Notes under the pieces: model-generated | What the model was told of the DNA's origin: nothing | The model's database searches: none | The model's input: only the letters and a program-made list of their open reading frames with translations | In this document: piece after piece, positions 62,843 to 64,000 of the stretch | Layout: the number at the start of each line of letters is the position of its first letter | Numbering within the stretch: the stretch's first letter is position 1 | Assembly: GCF_003116095.1 (NCBI RefSeq) | Contig: NZ_LGRA01000018.1 | Coordinates: forward strand, 614,610-678,609 | Direction: 5' to 3' | Length of the DNA stretch: 64,000 bases | Source: Azospirillum sp. TSO35-2 | GTDB taxonomy: Bacteria; Pseudomonadota; Alphaproteobacteria; Azospirillales; Azospirillaceae | Position numbers and translations under genes: made by a program

Positions 62843-62858
62843 TGGCACGGCGCTTGAA
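62843..62858 (+). promoter_or_regulatory. Candidate sigma-54 promoter of flagellin
   Basis: TGGCACG-GCGC-TTGAA has a perfect -24 box (GG at 62844-62845) and a -12 box TTGA instead of TTGC (62854-62857), at the right spacing. Sigma-54 control of flagellin genes is known in several bacteria; here it is a prediction. Transcription would start near 62868. Confidence 0.55.
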
Positions 62859-62861
62859 AGA

Positions 62862-62923
62862 GAGGCTGTCAGGAAAACGCACGTTGCCTCGCCGGTCAAA
62901 TGACCAAGTGCGGGGACAGCCTC
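62862..62923 (+). promoter_or_regulatory. Nested inverted repeat in the flagellin leader
   Basis: GAGGCTGTC (62862-62870) and GACAGCCTC (62915-62923) pair perfectly over 9 bp. Inside them GGTCA (62894-62898) and TGACC (62901-62905) form a second stem. The outer arm ends three bases before the AAGGAG ribosome-binding site, so folding could affect translation. A 5'-leader target for a FlbT-type regulator is possible but unproven. Confidence 0.55.
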
Positions 62924-62940
62924 AGAAGGAGACTAGGACC

Positions 62941-64000
62941 ATGGCCGGTAATGTGACCTTGACCGCCTCGATGCGCACGAACCTCCTGCAGCTGCAGAGC
63001 ACGCAGGCCGGTATCGACAAGAAGCAGAACATCCTGTCGACGGGCAACAAGATCAACTCGGCCCTCGATGGTCCGACCGCCTTCTTCGCGGCCAAGGGCC
63101 TGAACCAGCGCGCCGGCGACCTGACGTCGCTGAAGGACGCGATGGGCCAGTCGATCAGCACGATCCAGTCGGCCGACAAGGGCCTGACCTCGATCGACTC
63201 GCTGGTCGACCAGGCCAAGGGCCTGACCACCGCCGCCTACGCCGCGCTCGGCAACGACAGCGCGTCCATCGCCACCCGCAAGTCGCTGGCCTCGCAGTTC
63301 AACACGCTGAAGGACCAGATCGACAAGCTCGCCGCCGACAGCGGGTATCAGGGCAAGAACCTGATCAACGGCAACGGCATGAGCATGGACAGCACCAGCG
63401 CCTCGCGCGCCGCGGTGAACACCATCACCGGCATCGACAACGCCCGCGTCACCAACGTCATCTCGGCCGACACCTACTCGATCCGCATCAAGGGTGACGG
63501 CTCGATCGAAGCCAAGACCGCCGACATCTCCAAGGCCGAAAACGCGCACGGCTTCACCGGCCTGAAGCTGTCGGGCACCATGTCGACGACGCTCGGCAGC
63601 TTCTCCGACGTCCAGCTGGAGGTCCGCGGCGCCAACGGCCGCACCCGCGACTTCATCGTCACGGACGGCAACGAAAGCCGCACCATCTCCTACTTCGACA
63701 ACACGCAGACGATCGAAGCGAAGATGCAGACCGCCGCCAAGTCGGGCGTGTCGCAGGTCTCCACGGTGAACGTCAGCGGCACGATCGAAGCGGGCGACAT
63801 CTTCACCATCACGGTGGAAGGCCAGTCCTTCAGCTACACCGCCACCTCGACGGACGTCGCGGTCGGCCAGAACGCCAGCGTCAACATCGCGACCAAGCTC
63901 CAGCAGTCGATCAGCGCGGCCATCACCGGCAGCGGCCGTCTGGCCGGCAAGGACGTCGCAGCGGCGGCGGTCGGCGGCAACGGCACGATCACCCTGACCG
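62941..64000 (+). CDS. Flagellin, 3' end outside the window
   Basis: This is the filament subunit of a flagellum. The 353 codons present begin MAGNVTLTASMRTNLLQLQS and continue NKINSALDGPTAFFAAKGLN, the conserved D0/D1 N-terminal helices of flagellin. AKGLTTAAYAALGNDSASIA and DKLAADSGYQGKNLING complete the D1 region. From about residue 150 a Thr/Ser/Gly-rich variable region follows (FSDVQLEVRGANGRTRDFIV, QSFSYTATSTDVAVG). The C-terminal D0/D1 helices should lie beyond 64000. AAGGAG is ten bases upstream of the ATG. Whether this is the polar or lateral flagellin cannot be told. Confidence 0.93.
   Translation, partial: MAGNVTLTASMRTNLLQLQSTQAGIDKKQNILSTGNKINSALDGPTAFFAAKGLNQRAGDLTSLKDAMGQSISTIQSADKGLTSIDSLVDQAKGLTTAAYAALGNDSASIATRKSLASQFNTLKDQIDKLAADSGYQGKNLINGNGMSMDSTSASRAAVNTITGIDNARVTNVISADTYSIRIKGDGSIEAKTADISKAENAHGFTGLKLSGTMSTTLGSFSDVQLEVRGANGRTRDFIVTDGNESRTISYFDNTQTIEAKMQTAAKSGVSQVSTVNVSGTIEAGDIFTITVEGQSFSYTATSTDVAVGQNASVNIATKLQQSISAAITGSGRLAGKDVAAAAVGGNGTITLT

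Larger units (their letters stand above)
62589..62940. other. 352-base region between ridA and flagellin
   Basis: No gene is supported. It holds the ridA promoter (leftward) and, toward the right, a sigma-54-like site and a folded flagellin leader, given separately. A 10-base palindrome TGGCATGCCA lies at 62826-62835. Confidence 0.6.

Overview
The window is high-GC DNA (roughly two-thirds G+C by eye) that is densely packed with genes. It looks like chromosome of an Azospirillum-type alphaproteobacterium (Rhodospirillales). The evidence is a nifHDK-nifENX cluster with a divergent draT-draG-nifO unit, the split b/b' ATP synthase Fo operon, many chemotaxis receptors, a membrane-bound formate dehydrogenase locus and a flagellin gene. 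The genus call is inference from gene order and protein similarity; no database search was run.

Layout. 1-5.3 kb: 3' part of ftsY, AMP nucleosidase, a dispersed hairpin repeat, azoreductase, a class II amidotransferase and a possible glycosyltransferase. 5.4-19 kb: the nitrogen-fixation island. nifO, draG and draT read leftward. A 436-aa protein of unknown function comes next, then nifH, nifD, nifK, a secreted unknown protein on the opposite strand, then nifE, nifN, nifX, two NifX-associated genes and nif ferredoxin III. The nifH promoter carries a NifA site, an IHF site and a sigma-54 promoter in canonical order. The nifE promoter carries two NifA sites and a sigma-54 promoter. 19-27 kb: housekeeping genes (gshA, rsmE, ubiA, uracil-DNA glycosylase, pterin dehydratase, dipeptide epimerase), a receiver protein, a CHAP protein and a lysine-methyltransferase-like protein. 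27-38 kb: chemoreceptors (an inverted soluble MCP-Cache protein, a split Aer-like PAS/MCP pair, and a Cache-HAMP-MCP-hemerythrin fusion) interleaved with an ASPIC/UnbV protein, minCDE and a short phoH. 38-41.7 kb: SCO1 and the ATP synthase Fo operon (atpI-B-E-b'-b) behind a clear TTGACA-N17-TATGGT promoter. 41.8-45.6 kb: a DODA-type dioxygenase, a histidine kinase without a canonical H-box histidine, and a class II aldolase.

45.7-59.5 kb: the formate dehydrogenase locus. A leftward operon encodes a TorD-like chaperone, a small Tat protein, FdhA, FdhB, a tiny lipoprotein and FdhC. A second leftward operon encodes FdhD, MobA, DUF3305 and DUF3306. Rightward genes encode a tungstate permease and binding protein, a 684-aa polyferredoxin and MoaA. 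Together they cover oxyanion uptake, cofactor synthesis, cofactor sulfuration, enzyme maturation and the enzyme itself. 59.5-64 kb: a second copy of the repeat, a CaiB-type CoA transferase, a GNAT protein, a RidA protein and the 5' part of a flagellin gene with a structured leader.

The genes fit a micro-aerobic diazotroph. Nitrogenase is switched off by ADP-ribosylation (DraT) and reactivated by DraG. Formate oxidation and ATP synthase supply energy. Several receptors plausibly sense oxygen or redox state. No tRNA, rRNA, insertion sequence or CRISPR array was recognised.
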